NCBI GenBank assembly: GCA_021792555.1
Contig: JAJYUL010000008.1
Coordinates: 36,120-100,119 of the forward strand
Length of the DNA stretch: 64,000 nucleotides
Source of the DNA: Pseudomonadota bacterium
Lineage (GTDB): Bacteria; Pseudomonadota; Gammaproteobacteria; Steroidobacterales; Steroidobacteraceae
Direction: 5' to 3'
Shown: positions 50,923 through 59,561 of the stretch, in pieces
How positions within the stretch are numbered: position 1 is the stretch's first letter
Layout of the letters: the number at the start of each line of letters is the position of its first letter
Notes under the pieces: model-generated
Seen by the model: the letters and a program-made list of their open reading frames with translations, nothing else
The model's database searches: none
Told to the model about the DNA's origin: nothing
Position numbers and translations under genes: made by a program

Positions 50923-51138
50923 ATGGCGAGCAAGAAAAAGACGAAGCCGAAGGGCAATCCCAAGGGTCACCAGGTGCAGGTGATGGGCTACTACCCGCGC
51001 GAGCTCGCGGCGCAGCTGACCACGCTCAGTGAGTCGACCCGCATCCCGAAAGCGGCACTGCTGCGCGAGGCGCTCGAGGATCTGCTGGTCAAACACACGT
51101 GCGCCGCCAAGTCGGGTGTGCACTCCAAGGGAGGTTGA
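50923..51138 (+). CDS. Ribbon-helix-helix DNA-binding protein (Arc/CopG type)
   Basis: The 71-residue protein starts with a basic arm MASKKKTKPKGNPKGHQ. A strand VQVMGYYPRELAAQL and helices ALLREALEDLL give the ribbon-helix-helix layout. Such proteins bind short inverted repeats as dimers. It probably regulates the divergent promoters directly upstream. Three bases separate it from the next gene. Confidence 0.7.
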   Translation: MASKKKTKPKGNPKGHQVQVMGYYPRELAAQLTTLSESTRIPKAALLREALEDLLVKHTCAAKSGVHSKGG

Positions 51139-51140
51139 CC

Positions 51141-51455
51141 ATGGGCGACGTGATCTATTTCCCGCCGCGCGGTCCATCCGAGAACCCTGAATTGAGGAAA
51201 TTCTGGGACCAGATCAACGCGAAAGTAGATCGGGAGGCTCAGCGCCGGGTACGGGTATACGCCACGGAACCCATTACGGCCGACTTGGTGCGCATCCTGG
51301 CGCTCTACCCTATGTTCCGGCTCACCCATGCGAAGAAGGCGCGCCGTTGCTTCTTCTGCCGCGCGCGCATCGAGCCCGGCGCGCTGCACTTCGTGCAAGA
51401 CGGCAGCTACATCTGCCAATCCGGGACGTGCATGGATCGGCCGATGGCGGAGTAA
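51141..51455 (+). CDS. 104-residue protein with CxxC...C zinc-ribbon-like C-terminus
   Basis: The ATG at 51141 follows GGGAGG. N-terminal part MGDVIYFPPRG then helical region. C-terminal CFFC plus CQSGTC could bind zinc. No family recognised. Co-transcribed with the ribbon-helix-helix gene. Confidence 0.6.
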   Translation: MGDVIYFPPRGPSENPELRKFWDQINAKVDREAQRRVRVYATEPITADLVRILALYPMFRLTHAKKARRCFFCRARIEPGALHFVQDGSYICQSGTCMDRPMAE

Positions 51456-51512
51456 ACCCCTCCGGCCGAAGTCCTTCCCCTCGCGGCCGAGCGCAGCCGC
51501 CGCACCCGAAAT

Positions 51513-51541
51513 TTGCTTGCCTCGACTCCCGGGGATACTCT
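51513..51541 (+). promoter_or_regulatory. Promoter of the same type upstream of the lipoprotein gene
   Basis: TTGCTT (51513-51518), 15-base spacer and GATACTCT (51534-51541) match the plus-strand switch promoter TTGCTC-N16-GATACTCT. The shared 8-base -10 sequence suggests common control. Confidence 0.45.
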
Positions 51542-51583
51542 GGCCGCACGGCACAAAGAAGGCCGAACTCGGGAGGGTTTGCC

Positions 51584-52327
51584 ATGCGCTCTCTGCCGTT
51601 CATCATCTCAGCTGCGCTGCTTACGGGGTGCGCGGCGCTTGCTCCGTCACCTCCCAAACCGAGCATCTGGCAAATCGAGAGCGAGTGCGCCAGCGCGCAG
51701 CCGCTCGCTACCGTGGAAAGCTGCACGCGCGCGGGCCTCAACGAGAATTACGGGTACGCGTGGCAGTCAAGCCCCGAAGCTGCCCAGTTTCTGGATTTCA
51801 TCGGCGCAATTGCAGCGCGCGTGGACGCTGGCACGCTGGCTGAGCCGGACGGGGAACTCGCGATCTCTACCTATGCGGCGCAGATGAATGCAGCCATTCA
51901 TTCCGAGCAGGTAGCTGCACAACAGGAACAGCAGCGGCAGTTTCAACGGGAATTGGCCGCGATGGCGCAGGACTCGCCGGGCTCCCAAGGCGTGGCGGCC
52001 ATGGGGCGCGCGCTGGAGGGCCAGTCCCCACCCGACACCTCGGTCGCTCCCAGCTCAGGGCCAGAGGTGTACATGACGCAGGATCTGGGCGTGCACGGGC
52101 TCTTTCACCTGTGTCGCTACAGCGACGGTCGCGTGTACTCGTTCAACGCCACACAGCTCTGTCCACTCAATTTCTCAACGCCTTCGCTCCCGTCTGGCGT
52201 AGTGGGCATGAAGATCGGTGAGTACCAGGATGGCATGACGAAGGTGTGTCTCTACGACGTGCTGGGCAACCGCGAGGCAATCCGCATTTCGGCCGCCGCC
52301 TTGTGCCCGCTCAGTCATACCTTCTAG
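51584..52327 (+). CDS. Phage-encoded lipoprotein
   Basis: The 247-residue protein has a short signal and lipobox LLTGC with Cys16. The middle has a Gln-rich helix (QEQQRQFQRELAAM). The C-terminal half has two short similar segments ending CPLNF and CPLSHTF with regular Cys pairs. GGGAGG precedes ATG 51584. Envelope lipoproteins in prophages often exclude other phages, but this one is not recognised. Confidence 0.65.
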   Translation: MRSLPFIISAALLTGCAALAPSPPKPSIWQIESECASAQPLATVESCTRAGLNENYGYAWQSSPEAAQFLDFIGAIAARVDAGTLAEPDGELAISTYAAQMNAAIHSEQVAAQQEQQRQFQRELAAMAQDSPGSQGVAAMGRALEGQSPPDTSVAPSSGPEVYMTQDLGVHGLFHLCRYSDGRVYSFNATQLCPLNFSTPSLPSGVVGMKIGEYQDGMTKVCLYDVLGNREAIRISAAALCPLSHTF

Positions 52328-52349
52328 GGCTCGGCGCGCATCTCGACGA

Positions 52350-52874
52350 TCACTGCTCGGCCGTCCAGACCGGCAGCCTGAGCCCGAGTCCCTGCAGGCG
52401 CCCGCGGAAGTAACTCAGCACCATCCGGCGTTCGTCATAGACCGATTGCCGGCGCCGCATCCGGAGGAGCTGTGCGATCTCCGTCACAGTCGCGCCTGAG
52501 CGGTACCAGGCGACCACGAAGCGCTGTTCGGGAGGGTCGGCAGTGCGCACCGCCTCGTCCACCAGGTCGGCTTCACGGTCGCTGAGCGCCGGCGCGCGGA
52601 CGGCAGCCGGTGAGCCCGTCATGCAAACGCGGGCGAGCTGCGGCAGGAGCGCGCCGCTGCCCGGGGTCGATGCCCACCGCTGGAAGGTTCGGTCAGTGCT
52701 GCGCAAACGGGGGTCGATCGCGCCCGGTCGCTCGAGGGTGTGCAACTGCTCCGGCGTCAGCCGCGATATGTCGACCGAGGCAACGCGCGAATCCGGCCGG
52801 TCCACCGAAGTGGCACGCCTGGCAGTGGGCCGCGGAGGGCCCGCCATGACGAATGGCCGTGGCTTGCGTGGCAC
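52350..52874 (-). CDS. Sigma-like HTH protein, possibly phage antitermination (Q-like) regulator
   Basis: The C-terminal part reads ALSDREADLVDEAVRTA, RFVVAWYRSGATVTEIAQLL and RRRQSVYDERRMVLSYFRGR. This resembles sigma region 4-like HTH of phage Q-type late regulators. Starts at GTG 52874 or ATG 52847 are both possible. It lies 16 bases after the big virion gene. Confidence 0.55.
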   Translation of the reverse strand: MPRKPRPFVMAGPPRPTARRATSVDRPDSRVASVDISRLTPEQLHTLERPGAIDPRLRSTDRTFQRWASTPGSGALLPQLARVCMTGSPAAVRAPALSDREADLVDEAVRTADPPEQRFVVAWYRSGATVTEIAQLLRMRRRQSVYDERRMVLSYFRGRLQGLGLRLPVWTAEQ

Positions 52875-52889
52875 TGAGGGCGCCCAGGA

Positions 52890-55800
52890 TCAGCGAGGCA
52901 TCGAGACGATGCCGGAGAGCACCTGCGGCACGCCTCCGGCCGAACTCGGCGGCAGGATGGTCACGTGGCGCCCTGGCGCGTGCCTCACGTGCAGCGCTCC
53001 GCCGGGCCCGCGCACTGCGCCGCGGCGCGCACTGGCCAGCAGTCGGTGCACGTGGCTGGTGAGATGAGCGTGGGCGTGCTCGGGAATCCGTTGAGACAGC
53101 ACGGGCGGCCGCCCTGAATTGACCTCCTGCGCCCACCGGGCGGGATCCACCGTCCCGAGGAGTGCCTGCATCGCGCTCGAGGGTGCGACCGCAGGCGACT
53201 GACCCGTCAGCGGTGACAGTCCACGCTCGAGCCATGCCGTGATCGCGCTCGGGTGCGGCAGGAGCCCTGTGGAGGCCGTAGGACGCGGCAGCGCTGCCAA
53301 TTGGCCTGCGGTTGCCGGGAGGGCAGTGCGGCCAGCCATGCGCGCTATGGAGAGTCGGACAGGTATCGGGAGCTTGCCCTGGCGCAGCAGCTGTGCGGCG
53401 CGCTCCGGGTCGAGCATGGCGTCCGAGAGCTGCGAATTCACTCGGGCGTCGACGTACCTGCTCACGGGGGCCAGGAACTTCCCAAGGAATGGGATGTGCG
53501 GCACCAGGCCACTCGCAGTGCGCTGGCCCGTCATGAAATTCTGGAACGTGTCGCTGCCCGGTGTCCTCACGGTCGGGTTGCCGACGGCGCCGGCGCGCTG
53601 CAGATCCTCGCGCACCGCCTCGAGCCGCTGAGTCTGCTCGGGCGTCAGGCGCGGGCTGAAGGGACCGTCTGAGCGCTCGAGGGTCGAGCGCAGGTTGCGG
53701 GCGAACTGCGGACCACTCAGGAACTGCTCACCGGTAGCCGTATCGAGACCGCTCGAGGCGCGCCTCTGCAGGCCCTGGATGGCGCTCATCTGATCGATGG
53801 GCTCGGAGAGCTCGCTGTAGCGGCTGAGGTAGTCCTTGTACCCGGGTGCTGCGGATTCGATCGCATCATCGAGCGAGCCGATCACCTTGCCGAGCTGCCC
53901 GCGGGCCTGCGCGAGCATGGTCGCGTTCGGTGCATCGCGGCCGCCCGGCTGCAGCTGGTCACGCTGGGCGAGTGCGAGATCCTTGCGCACTTCGTAGAGC
54001 GTCTCAGGGTCGTCGTTCTCGCCGATCAGGCCCTTTGCCCACCGGAGGGTCTTGCCGATGCTCTCGCGTGCGCCCGCCGGCGAGGCGAGCAGCTGGTCGA
54101 TCACATCGTGCACCTGCTTGATCGGTGCGCGGCCGGGCAATGTCTGAGCCGGCTGCGCGCCCGTGGACTGCACTGCCGGGTTCTGATCGCCCATCTGCTG
54201 CTCGAGCTCGGCGAACCGACGCGTGTTGCCAAGACTGTAGACGGGGTTGCCGCGCAGCTCGCTGTCGATCGCGTCCAGCAGCACGTTGGGATCGTAAGCG
54301 CCCTGCGCGTCCGCGACCGGGTAGCCGGCCTGGTGAAGCGCCTCGGCCGCCTGGTCGAAACTCATGCCGCCCTTGCGGAACGCGCGCTTGATTCCGACCA
54401 TCGCGTCCGACGTGCCGAACTGCGAAGGATCGAGGCCCTGCGCCTGCGCCTCGGTGCTGTCGATCCCGCGTGGATGCTTGGCGAGCCACTGAAGGATTGA
54501 GTCCTGCGAGGCATCGCTCGTCGCGTAATTGCGCTTGGGAAGCGCTGCGGCGCCGCTCGCTGTTTCGGCGTTCTGCTGCTGGGCGCCCAGGGTTGATGTG
54601 CGCAGCTCCTCGGGTGACTTGAGAAGCACCACGGAGGGTGGTGAGCCATCGCGCACGCCGCCCTCCTTGTGCACGATGACCGAGTCGTACCCGTCATCGA
54701 GGAGCCGCTGCCGCGCATCCGCGTCCAGATGGGACAGGCCCTCGTTTTCGAGCCACTGCGCGGTTGACTGCAGATCCGCGGTTGCCGCGTTCGGCCCCTC
54801 GATGTACCGAGCGAGAGCGCCGGCGCGCTCGGGCGTGAACTCGAAAGGCTTGCGCAGCGTCACGTGCAATGTCTGCACCTCACCAGGTCCGGCGAGCGTC
54901 GTGTCCGCATAATTCTGGGCAATGGCCCGGTCCGGAGTGGTCCAGATCGCCCCTCCCTGCGTGTAACCGGGCGTGCCGCCAATCATCTGACCGCGATAGA
55001 GCGTCATCGGTCGACCGCGTGCTGCGGCGAACGCCGCCTCGCGCATCGGTGCAGTCTCGTTCTCGCGGAGCGCTTCGGCCGCGGCAATGTCGGCCGGCGT
55101 TCCCCCGAGCGCGGCGAGTTCCGCCTGACGCGCCGCGTTCTGCTGGCTGATGCGCTCACCGAAGGCGCCGGGGTTGCGTGCTCGGATGCCTTTCTCGAGT
55201 GCGAGCAGCCCAGTGTCACCGGATGCCTCACCGCTGGTGCGCACCGAGCCTGGCACCAACGGTTCAGCGCTCGCGAGGTTCGCAGCCGCTTGCGCCGGGT
55301 CGGTTGCCTCGCGCACGAGGGTGTTCGCCGCGAGCTGCGCCTGGCCTGCGCGGGTGAACGCACGCGTGAGCGGGTTGACGCTAAGGCGTGGATTCAGCGC
55401 CGGCAGAACGCCCTCGATTGCGCTCGGAGCGAGTCCGCCGGCGAACCCGGCAACGAACTGGCCAGCCGGTCCTGCGCCGCCTTCGCGCGCCAGGTCGGCG
55501 CTGGCGCCGCCGGTGGCGCCCGAGAGCATCGCGCGCACTGTGTTTGCGATTCCGCCGATTCCGAGCGCAGCGCCCCCGGTGAGCGCCCCCGTTGCGCCCT
55601 TGATCGCGCTCGCTGCGAGCTGCTGCTCAGGCGTCCTCGGGACTGGCGCGCCGAGGAAGGTCAACGCTCGGGACAGCTGTCCGCTGAAAGTGGGCTGCGG
55701 CGCGAGGTGCGTACCGAGGTAACGATTGCTGAGCCCGGTGACCTCGTTCTGCAGAGCGACTCCGAGGTCGTGCGGCGCGGCTAGCGTATCGAGCACGCCT

Positions 55801-55985
55801 TCGCCCAGGTCGCGACCGGTGAGCGCGAGGTCGTTGAGGAAGCCGCCACCGGCCGTGGACGTAGCAGCCGAGGGGTGCACGCCCATTGCCGAGAGGATCT
55901 CGCTGGGGTTGGCACCTGCAGGGCCTTGGACGCGATAAACCGCGCCACCTGGGCCGCTCACTTCGTAGGTTGCGAGTCCTGCCAT
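52890..55985 (-). CDS. Large virion/ejection-type protein with ADP-ribosyltransferase-like polyvalent domain
   Basis: The protein has 1031 residues. The first 60 have a small repeat-like start (YEVSGPGGAVYRVQGPAG). Gly/Ala-rich hydrophobic stretches (about 130-190) could insert in membranes. Residues about 327-466 match an ART-type polyvalent fold: LYRGQ with Arg331, GAIWTTPDRAIAQNYA, EVQTLHVTLRKPFEF and DGYDSVIVHKEGG. Long helical regions follow and a basic His-rich tail (HAHAHLTSHVHRLLASARRG). Such proteins are packaged and ejected with DNA. Partners are the upstream 627-residue protein; head genes are absent. Confidence 0.7.
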   Translation of the reverse strand: MAGLATYEVSGPGGAVYRVQGPAGANPSEILSAMGVHPSAATSTAGGGFLNDLALTGRDLGEGVLDTLAAPHDLGVALQNEVTGLSNRYLGTHLAPQPTFSGQLSRALTFLGAPVPRTPEQQLAASAIKGATGALTGGAALGIGGIANTVRAMLSGATGGASADLAREGGAGPAGQFVAGFAGGLAPSAIEGVLPALNPRLSVNPLTRAFTRAGQAQLAANTLVREATDPAQAAANLASAEPLVPGSVRTSGEASGDTGLLALEKGIRARNPGAFGERISQQNAARQAELAALGGTPADIAAAEALRENETAPMREAAFAAARGRPMTLYRGQMIGGTPGYTQGGAIWTTPDRAIAQNYADTTLAGPGEVQTLHVTLRKPFEFTPERAGALARYIEGPNAATADLQSTAQWLENEGLSHLDADARQRLLDDGYDSVIVHKEGGVRDGSPPSVVLLKSPEELRTSTLGAQQQNAETASGAAALPKRNYATSDASQDSILQWLAKHPRGIDSTEAQAQGLDPSQFGTSDAMVGIKRAFRKGGMSFDQAAEALHQAGYPVADAQGAYDPNVLLDAIDSELRGNPVYSLGNTRRFAELEQQMGDQNPAVQSTGAQPAQTLPGRAPIKQVHDVIDQLLASPAGARESIGKTLRWAKGLIGENDDPETLYEVRKDLALAQRDQLQPGGRDAPNATMLAQARGQLGKVIGSLDDAIESAAPGYKDYLSRYSELSEPIDQMSAIQGLQRRASSGLDTATGEQFLSGPQFARNLRSTLERSDGPFSPRLTPEQTQRLEAVREDLQRAGAVGNPTVRTPGSDTFQNFMTGQRTASGLVPHIPFLGKFLAPVSRYVDARVNSQLSDAMLDPERAAQLLRQGKLPIPVRLSIARMAGRTALPATAGQLAALPRPTASTGLLPHPSAITAWLERGLSPLTGQSPAVAPSSAMQALLGTVDPARWAQEVNSGRPPVLSQRIPEHAHAHLTSHVHRLLASARRGAVRGPGGALHVRHAPGRHVTILPPSSAGGVPQVLSGIVSMPR

Positions 55986-55994
55986 CGCGTTACC

Positions 55995-57878
55995 TCAGCG
56001 GATGCGGGTGACTTTGAACTGCCCGAGTTGTGTCGACTGTCCGATGTTGAGCGGCTTCGGCGCGGGACCAGCGCCAGCATTCCCAGCCGCAGTGAGCTTC
56101 TGCTGCGCGAGCCTTGAGACCAGATCGTTGAAGTCGTCCAGCCCGGTCGCCCGCTTGTACTGGCGTCGCAGCCCGTTCAGCTGGCCGCCCATCAGCCCTT
56201 CGTAATGGCTGATCACTCCGGCGATCTGCTTGGGCGAGTTCGCCGCATTGAAGGCGTCTTTGATCGCGTCGCGGTCGCTCTCTGCGCCACCGCTGCCGAT
56301 GACTGCCTTGGCTACCTCGTCGCCGACGATCTCCTTCATCGCATTGAACGTCGTGATGCTCGCGTTGCCGGTGTGTCGGGCGTACGTGTTCACGATGGCA
56401 TTGATGGCCGGGACGTCGTGCTGCGCGAGCGCGTGTGCCGCCTCGGCGAGCTGGTCGAGGTGATTGGTGGCAACCGAGAGGCTGCGCACCATGTTGCCTT
56501 GTTTGCCTGTCGCAAAGGCGACACGCGCGGTCTGTTTGGTCTGGTACGTCGTGGCGTCGTAGTTCGGGTTGATCGCCTTCACCTTGGCCATGATCTCCGC
56601 GCCGATCGGCGTGCGCAGTGCGTAGCCGTTGAGCGGCGCCATCTGGTACTTGGCGATCATGCTGGCCGTCTGGTCGATCGACTGCGGCGGGGCGTACAGC
56701 TCGCTCTCGTACGGGGTCTGCCCCGCTGCCTGCGATGCGGCCACATAGCGCACGGTGCCCTTGGGGCCGACGCTAGCCTTGAGCGCCTCCTCGGGTTTGA
56801 CCTGGGTGAGCTGCCCCGTGATCGGATTGCGCTGGAAGATCGATCCCAGCGGTCCTGGCGTCGTCCCTACTTCCACTGGAGGGGCGACGGTGGACTCGCC
56901 GAGCGCGCCGGCGATGCGGTTGCGCAGGAAGCTGAAGGCCGTGCGCACATTCGGGTCGGTGAATCCCTTGACGGGGTCGTACCCGAGCGTCGGTGCGAGT
57001 TGGTGCCACTCGGCCATCAGCGCGGGGCTCGCCTGAACGTACTGAGTCGGGTTCTGTGCCTTGTCGAGCGTGTCGAGCTGAGCGAGCACCGGTCCGTACT
57101 GCTGCTGCGCGAGCTTCACCTGCTCGGCGTGCACTTGAGTTGCCGTCGTGAGTGGATTGCCGCCCGAGAGCAGTGCGCCGAGCTGGTAAAAATTCGGTGC
57201 CATCCCGCCGATTGGGATCGAGCCGATCTGCCCCGGCGTCGGAACCACGAAGCGCCGCAGGTTCAGCGGGGCCGACGCTGGTGCCGCAGATGGGGCGCCG
57301 GTGTTAGCGCTTGGAGCAGCGGTCGGAGCACCCGGTGCACTGCGCGCGGCCGCGTGCATGAGCAGCAGCGGCGCGGGCATCGAGGGCAGCGACGGACCTG
57401 CGGAACCCGCGTTGGCGCTCGGCGCCGGCGCACTCGCGGCTGGCGCTGGCGCGGTGCCGGGTTGCGGCGCTGACGCGCCCGAGGGATTGCCGGCGCCCGG
57501 CGCGACACTCGGTAGTGCGCCTGGCGGAGGTGTGCCATTTCCACCGCCCATGGCCGCCTGGTAGTAGGCCCGTAGGAACGGCAGCATCATGCCCTGCTGC
57601 TCGAGCTTGATCTGACCACTGGCCAGTGACTGACGCGCCGCGGCGCGCTTGAGTGCTTCGTCCTGCACAGTCTGCAGCGTTCGCGCTGCATTCTCCGCGC
57701 CGGGTGAGCCGGGCCCATCGGCCAGCATCACGGAGAGCAGACCGTCAGTGCCGCCGAAGCCGCTCAGGGCCGAATTGAGCGCCGATGGCGCGCCGCCGTT
57801 CAACCACGGCTGCAGAGCGCCCAGAAGTCCTTGCGTGAATCCTGCCGCGCCCGAGCCGGCGGGTGCCGTATTCGCCAT
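55995..57878 (-). CDS. Virion/ejection-type phage protein, 627 residues
   Basis: The N-terminal part is Ala/Pro/Gly-rich and low complexity to about 200. The C-terminal 180 residues contain GKQGNMVRSLSVATNHLDQL, FNAMKEIVGDEVAKAVIGSG and GLMGGQLNGLRRQY. These motifs recur in internal virion proteins of podovirus-like phages. It is nine bases upstream of the 1031-residue gene. No integral phage head gene is beside it. Confidence 0.65.
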   Translation of the reverse strand: MANTAPAGSGAAGFTQGLLGALQPWLNGGAPSALNSALSGFGGTDGLLSVMLADGPGSPGAENAARTLQTVQDEALKRAAARQSLASGQIKLEQQGMMLPFLRAYYQAAMGGGNGTPPPGALPSVAPGAGNPSGASAPQPGTAPAPAASAPAPSANAGSAGPSLPSMPAPLLLMHAAARSAPGAPTAAPSANTGAPSAAPASAPLNLRRFVVPTPGQIGSIPIGGMAPNFYQLGALLSGGNPLTTATQVHAEQVKLAQQQYGPVLAQLDTLDKAQNPTQYVQASPALMAEWHQLAPTLGYDPVKGFTDPNVRTAFSFLRNRIAGALGESTVAPPVEVGTTPGPLGSIFQRNPITGQLTQVKPEEALKASVGPKGTVRYVAASQAAGQTPYESELYAPPQSIDQTASMIAKYQMAPLNGYALRTPIGAEIMAKVKAINPNYDATTYQTKQTARVAFATGKQGNMVRSLSVATNHLDQLAEAAHALAQHDVPAINAIVNTYARHTGNASITTFNAMKEIVGDEVAKAVIGSGGAESDRDAIKDAFNAANSPKQIAGVISHYEGLMGGQLNGLRRQYKRATGLDDFNDLVSRLAQQKLTAAGNAGAGPAPKPLNIGQSTQLGQFKVTRIR

Positions 57879-58111
57879 CAGTTTCGAGCCTCACTTGCGG
57901 TGGGTGCCACGGCGAGCGCCGCCTGTAGCTGCTGAGCGTCTGCCTGCGGGCCCAGTTGCGCCATGAGTCGGTTGAACACCCCGAGCACCTCCCGCAGCGG
58001 TTGCGCGCCGATGCAGCCGAGAATTACGCACCATTCCGGGTAGGTGAGCGTCACAGTGAGGTTGGGCTCGGGAAGGCCAGCGGGTTGCTGCTGCTCCGCC
58101 TCACCAGTCAT
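57878..58111 (-). CDS. 77-residue phage protein
   Basis: The protein has strand YPEWCVILGCIG and a helical C-terminus (LREVLGVFNRLMAQL). Its stop overlaps the next gene's start by one base (TGATG), and its start overlaps the HTH stop by four bases. Function unknown. Confidence 0.6.
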   Translation of the reverse strand: MTGEAEQQQPAGLPEPNLTVTLTYPEWCVILGCIGAQPLREVLGVFNRLMAQLGPQADAQQLQAALAVAPTASEARN

Positions 58112-58317
58112 GCCGCGTGCTCCTGCGGTCGCACCAGGCGCGCGAGCTGCTCAGCGGGGATGCGCTGACGCGAACCGATGCGCACCGGCTTCAACTCGCC
58201 GCTCGCGATGAGCCGGTAAACGGTACGCCGGTCGACCGCGAGCAGCTCGGCCGCTTCGTTGATCGGATGCACCAACCGGTGCGGTGTCGAGTTTGTTTGC
58301 GTGTCCACGTGCGACAT
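58108..58317 (-). CDS. Excisionase-type helix-turn-helix protein
   Basis: The 69-residue protein starts at ATG 58317 with GGAG upstream; an earlier start would add ten residues. The MerR-like/HTH_17 fold INEAAELLAVDRRTVYRLIASGELKPVRIGSRQRIP is diagnostic in pattern. It could be an excisionase or a phage regulator. Confidence 0.8.
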   Translation of the reverse strand: MSHVDTQTNSTPHRLVHPINEAAELLAVDRRTVYRLIASGELKPVRIGSRQRIPAEQLARLVRPQEHAA

Positions 58318-58340
58318 GGTGGGAATCTCCGGGTGACGAT

Positions 58341-58730
58341 TCAATCGTTTCGGTGGCGTTCAGTGGCATCACATGTGCTGCCACGCCCACGGAGCCGCGC
58401 GAGGTGTTCAGCGATCGTGCGGCGCCCCCGCAGCGGCACGAAATTGGCAGCTTCGAGTGCTCGGACAACTTCCTTGGCGGTCAGCGCGTCTGGGTGTGTT
58501 GAGTTCGCCAGGATCGCCGCGATCGCGGCGTGCAAGCGATCTGCATTGGCCCGCCGCGTCGCATTGCGGATCCGCAGGCCCTCTGGAATGACGGCCGCAG
58601 ATGTCGGCCCGGGTGCTTCGCTGCCGAGCTTTGCCTCGAGGGCCTCGATCCGCGCTTTCAGCTCGGGCAGCTCCGCGACCTGGCGCTCTAGGGTTTGGAC
58701 GCGAAGCGTCTCCGTGATCGACATTCCCAT
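58341..58730 (-). CDS. Coiled-coil plus winged-helix phage protein
   Basis: The 129-residue protein has an N-terminal coiled coil (LERQVAELPELKARIEALEA). The C-terminal half (ALTAKEVVRALEAANF, RRTIAEHLARLRG) looks winged-helix. No family recognised. It lies 24 bases before the HTH gene. Confidence 0.55.
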   Translation of the reverse strand: MGMSITETLRVQTLERQVAELPELKARIEALEAKLGSEAPGPTSAAVIPEGLRIRNATRRANADRLHAAIAAILANSTHPDALTAKEVVRALEAANFVPLRGRRTIAEHLARLRGRGSTCDATERHRND

Positions 58731-58734
58731 CAGG

Positions 58735-58881
58735 TCACCCCCTCGCGCACGCGCGCGTGGCCTGTGTCCGGAAAGTCCCGCAACGTGCTCGGCTCACCCC
58801 CTTGTTGAGCACACGGCATCCGGTCGCGCAGCGCGCCGGCATCCTCACGTGCGCGCGCGTAGGGTGGGTGCAGAAATTCAT
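58735..58881 (-). CDS. 48-residue Cys-rich basic protein
   Basis: The start is ATG 58881, overlapping the previous gene's stop as ATGA. Cys4, Cys18, Cys22 and Cys33 could bind zinc. The coupling is the main support. Confidence 0.4.
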   Translation of the reverse strand: MNFCTHPTRAHVRMPARCATGCRVLNKGVSRARCGTFRTQATRACARG

Positions 58882-59561
58882 CGCCGACCCTCCTCGACGT
58901 GTGGCAGTCGTGTCACGAACCGATCGAGCCACCGGTCGATTTCCTCGACGAGGCCGCGGGCCGCGTCCGGGTCGTGGCATGCGATCGCTATACCGGCGGC
59001 ATCGTGAGTTGCGCAGAAGGCCGCCAGATCCCGCAGCATCCCGAGAGCACGCGATTCGGTTGCGGGGTCTGCCGGGCGCACATCCGGCTCGGGTGCTGCC
59101 GGTCTGCTCGAGGTGCCCATCGCCGCGAGGGCCGTCACCGTCGGGGGCTGCGGACTTTCAACGGCCGCAGTGAATGCCGGCTCAGGGACGCTTGCGACCC
59201 GAAGCGCGGTCTTGCGCTGGTGATCCGAGAGGCCGGCATTGCGCGCCGCCTGGGTGCGGGTCTGACCAATGGGCGGGCGACCACCCGTTGGTCCGCCACG
59301 GTCGCCTCCGCGTTGGTCCGGGACCAGCTTGAGCAGCTCGCCCATTCGCCTCTGCGCCCGCGCCTGAATGCGCAGCGCGAGGTTGTGCAAGGTGTTGTCC
59401 TTAGCCTGGCGGGCGTAGCTGGCAAGGGCGGCCGCCTTATCGGACCAGTCCTTGCACTCGTCGACGCGGGAGCATTCGGCGAGCGCCCTCTGGGCGGTTT
59501 CGTAGCTCACCGGCAGGCGGGCGTCGGCGGCGGCCGGTACGTTCTGGATCGCTTCAGACAT
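58878..59561 (-). CDS. 227-residue phage replication-region protein with HTH-like segment
   Basis: The N-terminal half has helices ALASYARQAKDNTLHNLALR and QRRMGELLKLVP, common in phage and plasmid proteins. TRTQAARNAGLSDHQRKTALRVA is HTH-like. The C-terminal acidic part is variable. It overlaps the primase gene by eight bases. Confidence 0.6.
   Translation of the reverse strand: MSEAIQNVPAAADARLPVSYETAQRALAECSRVDECKDWSDKAAALASYARQAKDNTLHNLALRIQARAQRRMGELLKLVPDQRGGDRGGPTGGRPPIGQTRTQAARNAGLSDHQRKTALRVASVPEPAFTAAVESPQPPTVTALAAMGTSSRPAAPEPDVRPADPATESRALGMLRDLAAFCATHDAAGIAIACHDPDAARGLVEEIDRWLDRFVTRLPHVEEGRR

Noticed and set aside
53239..55784. Plus-strand frames across the large virion gene
   Set aside because: They have no coherent domain content and lie opposite a continuous 1031-codon frame with recognisable ART-like pattern.
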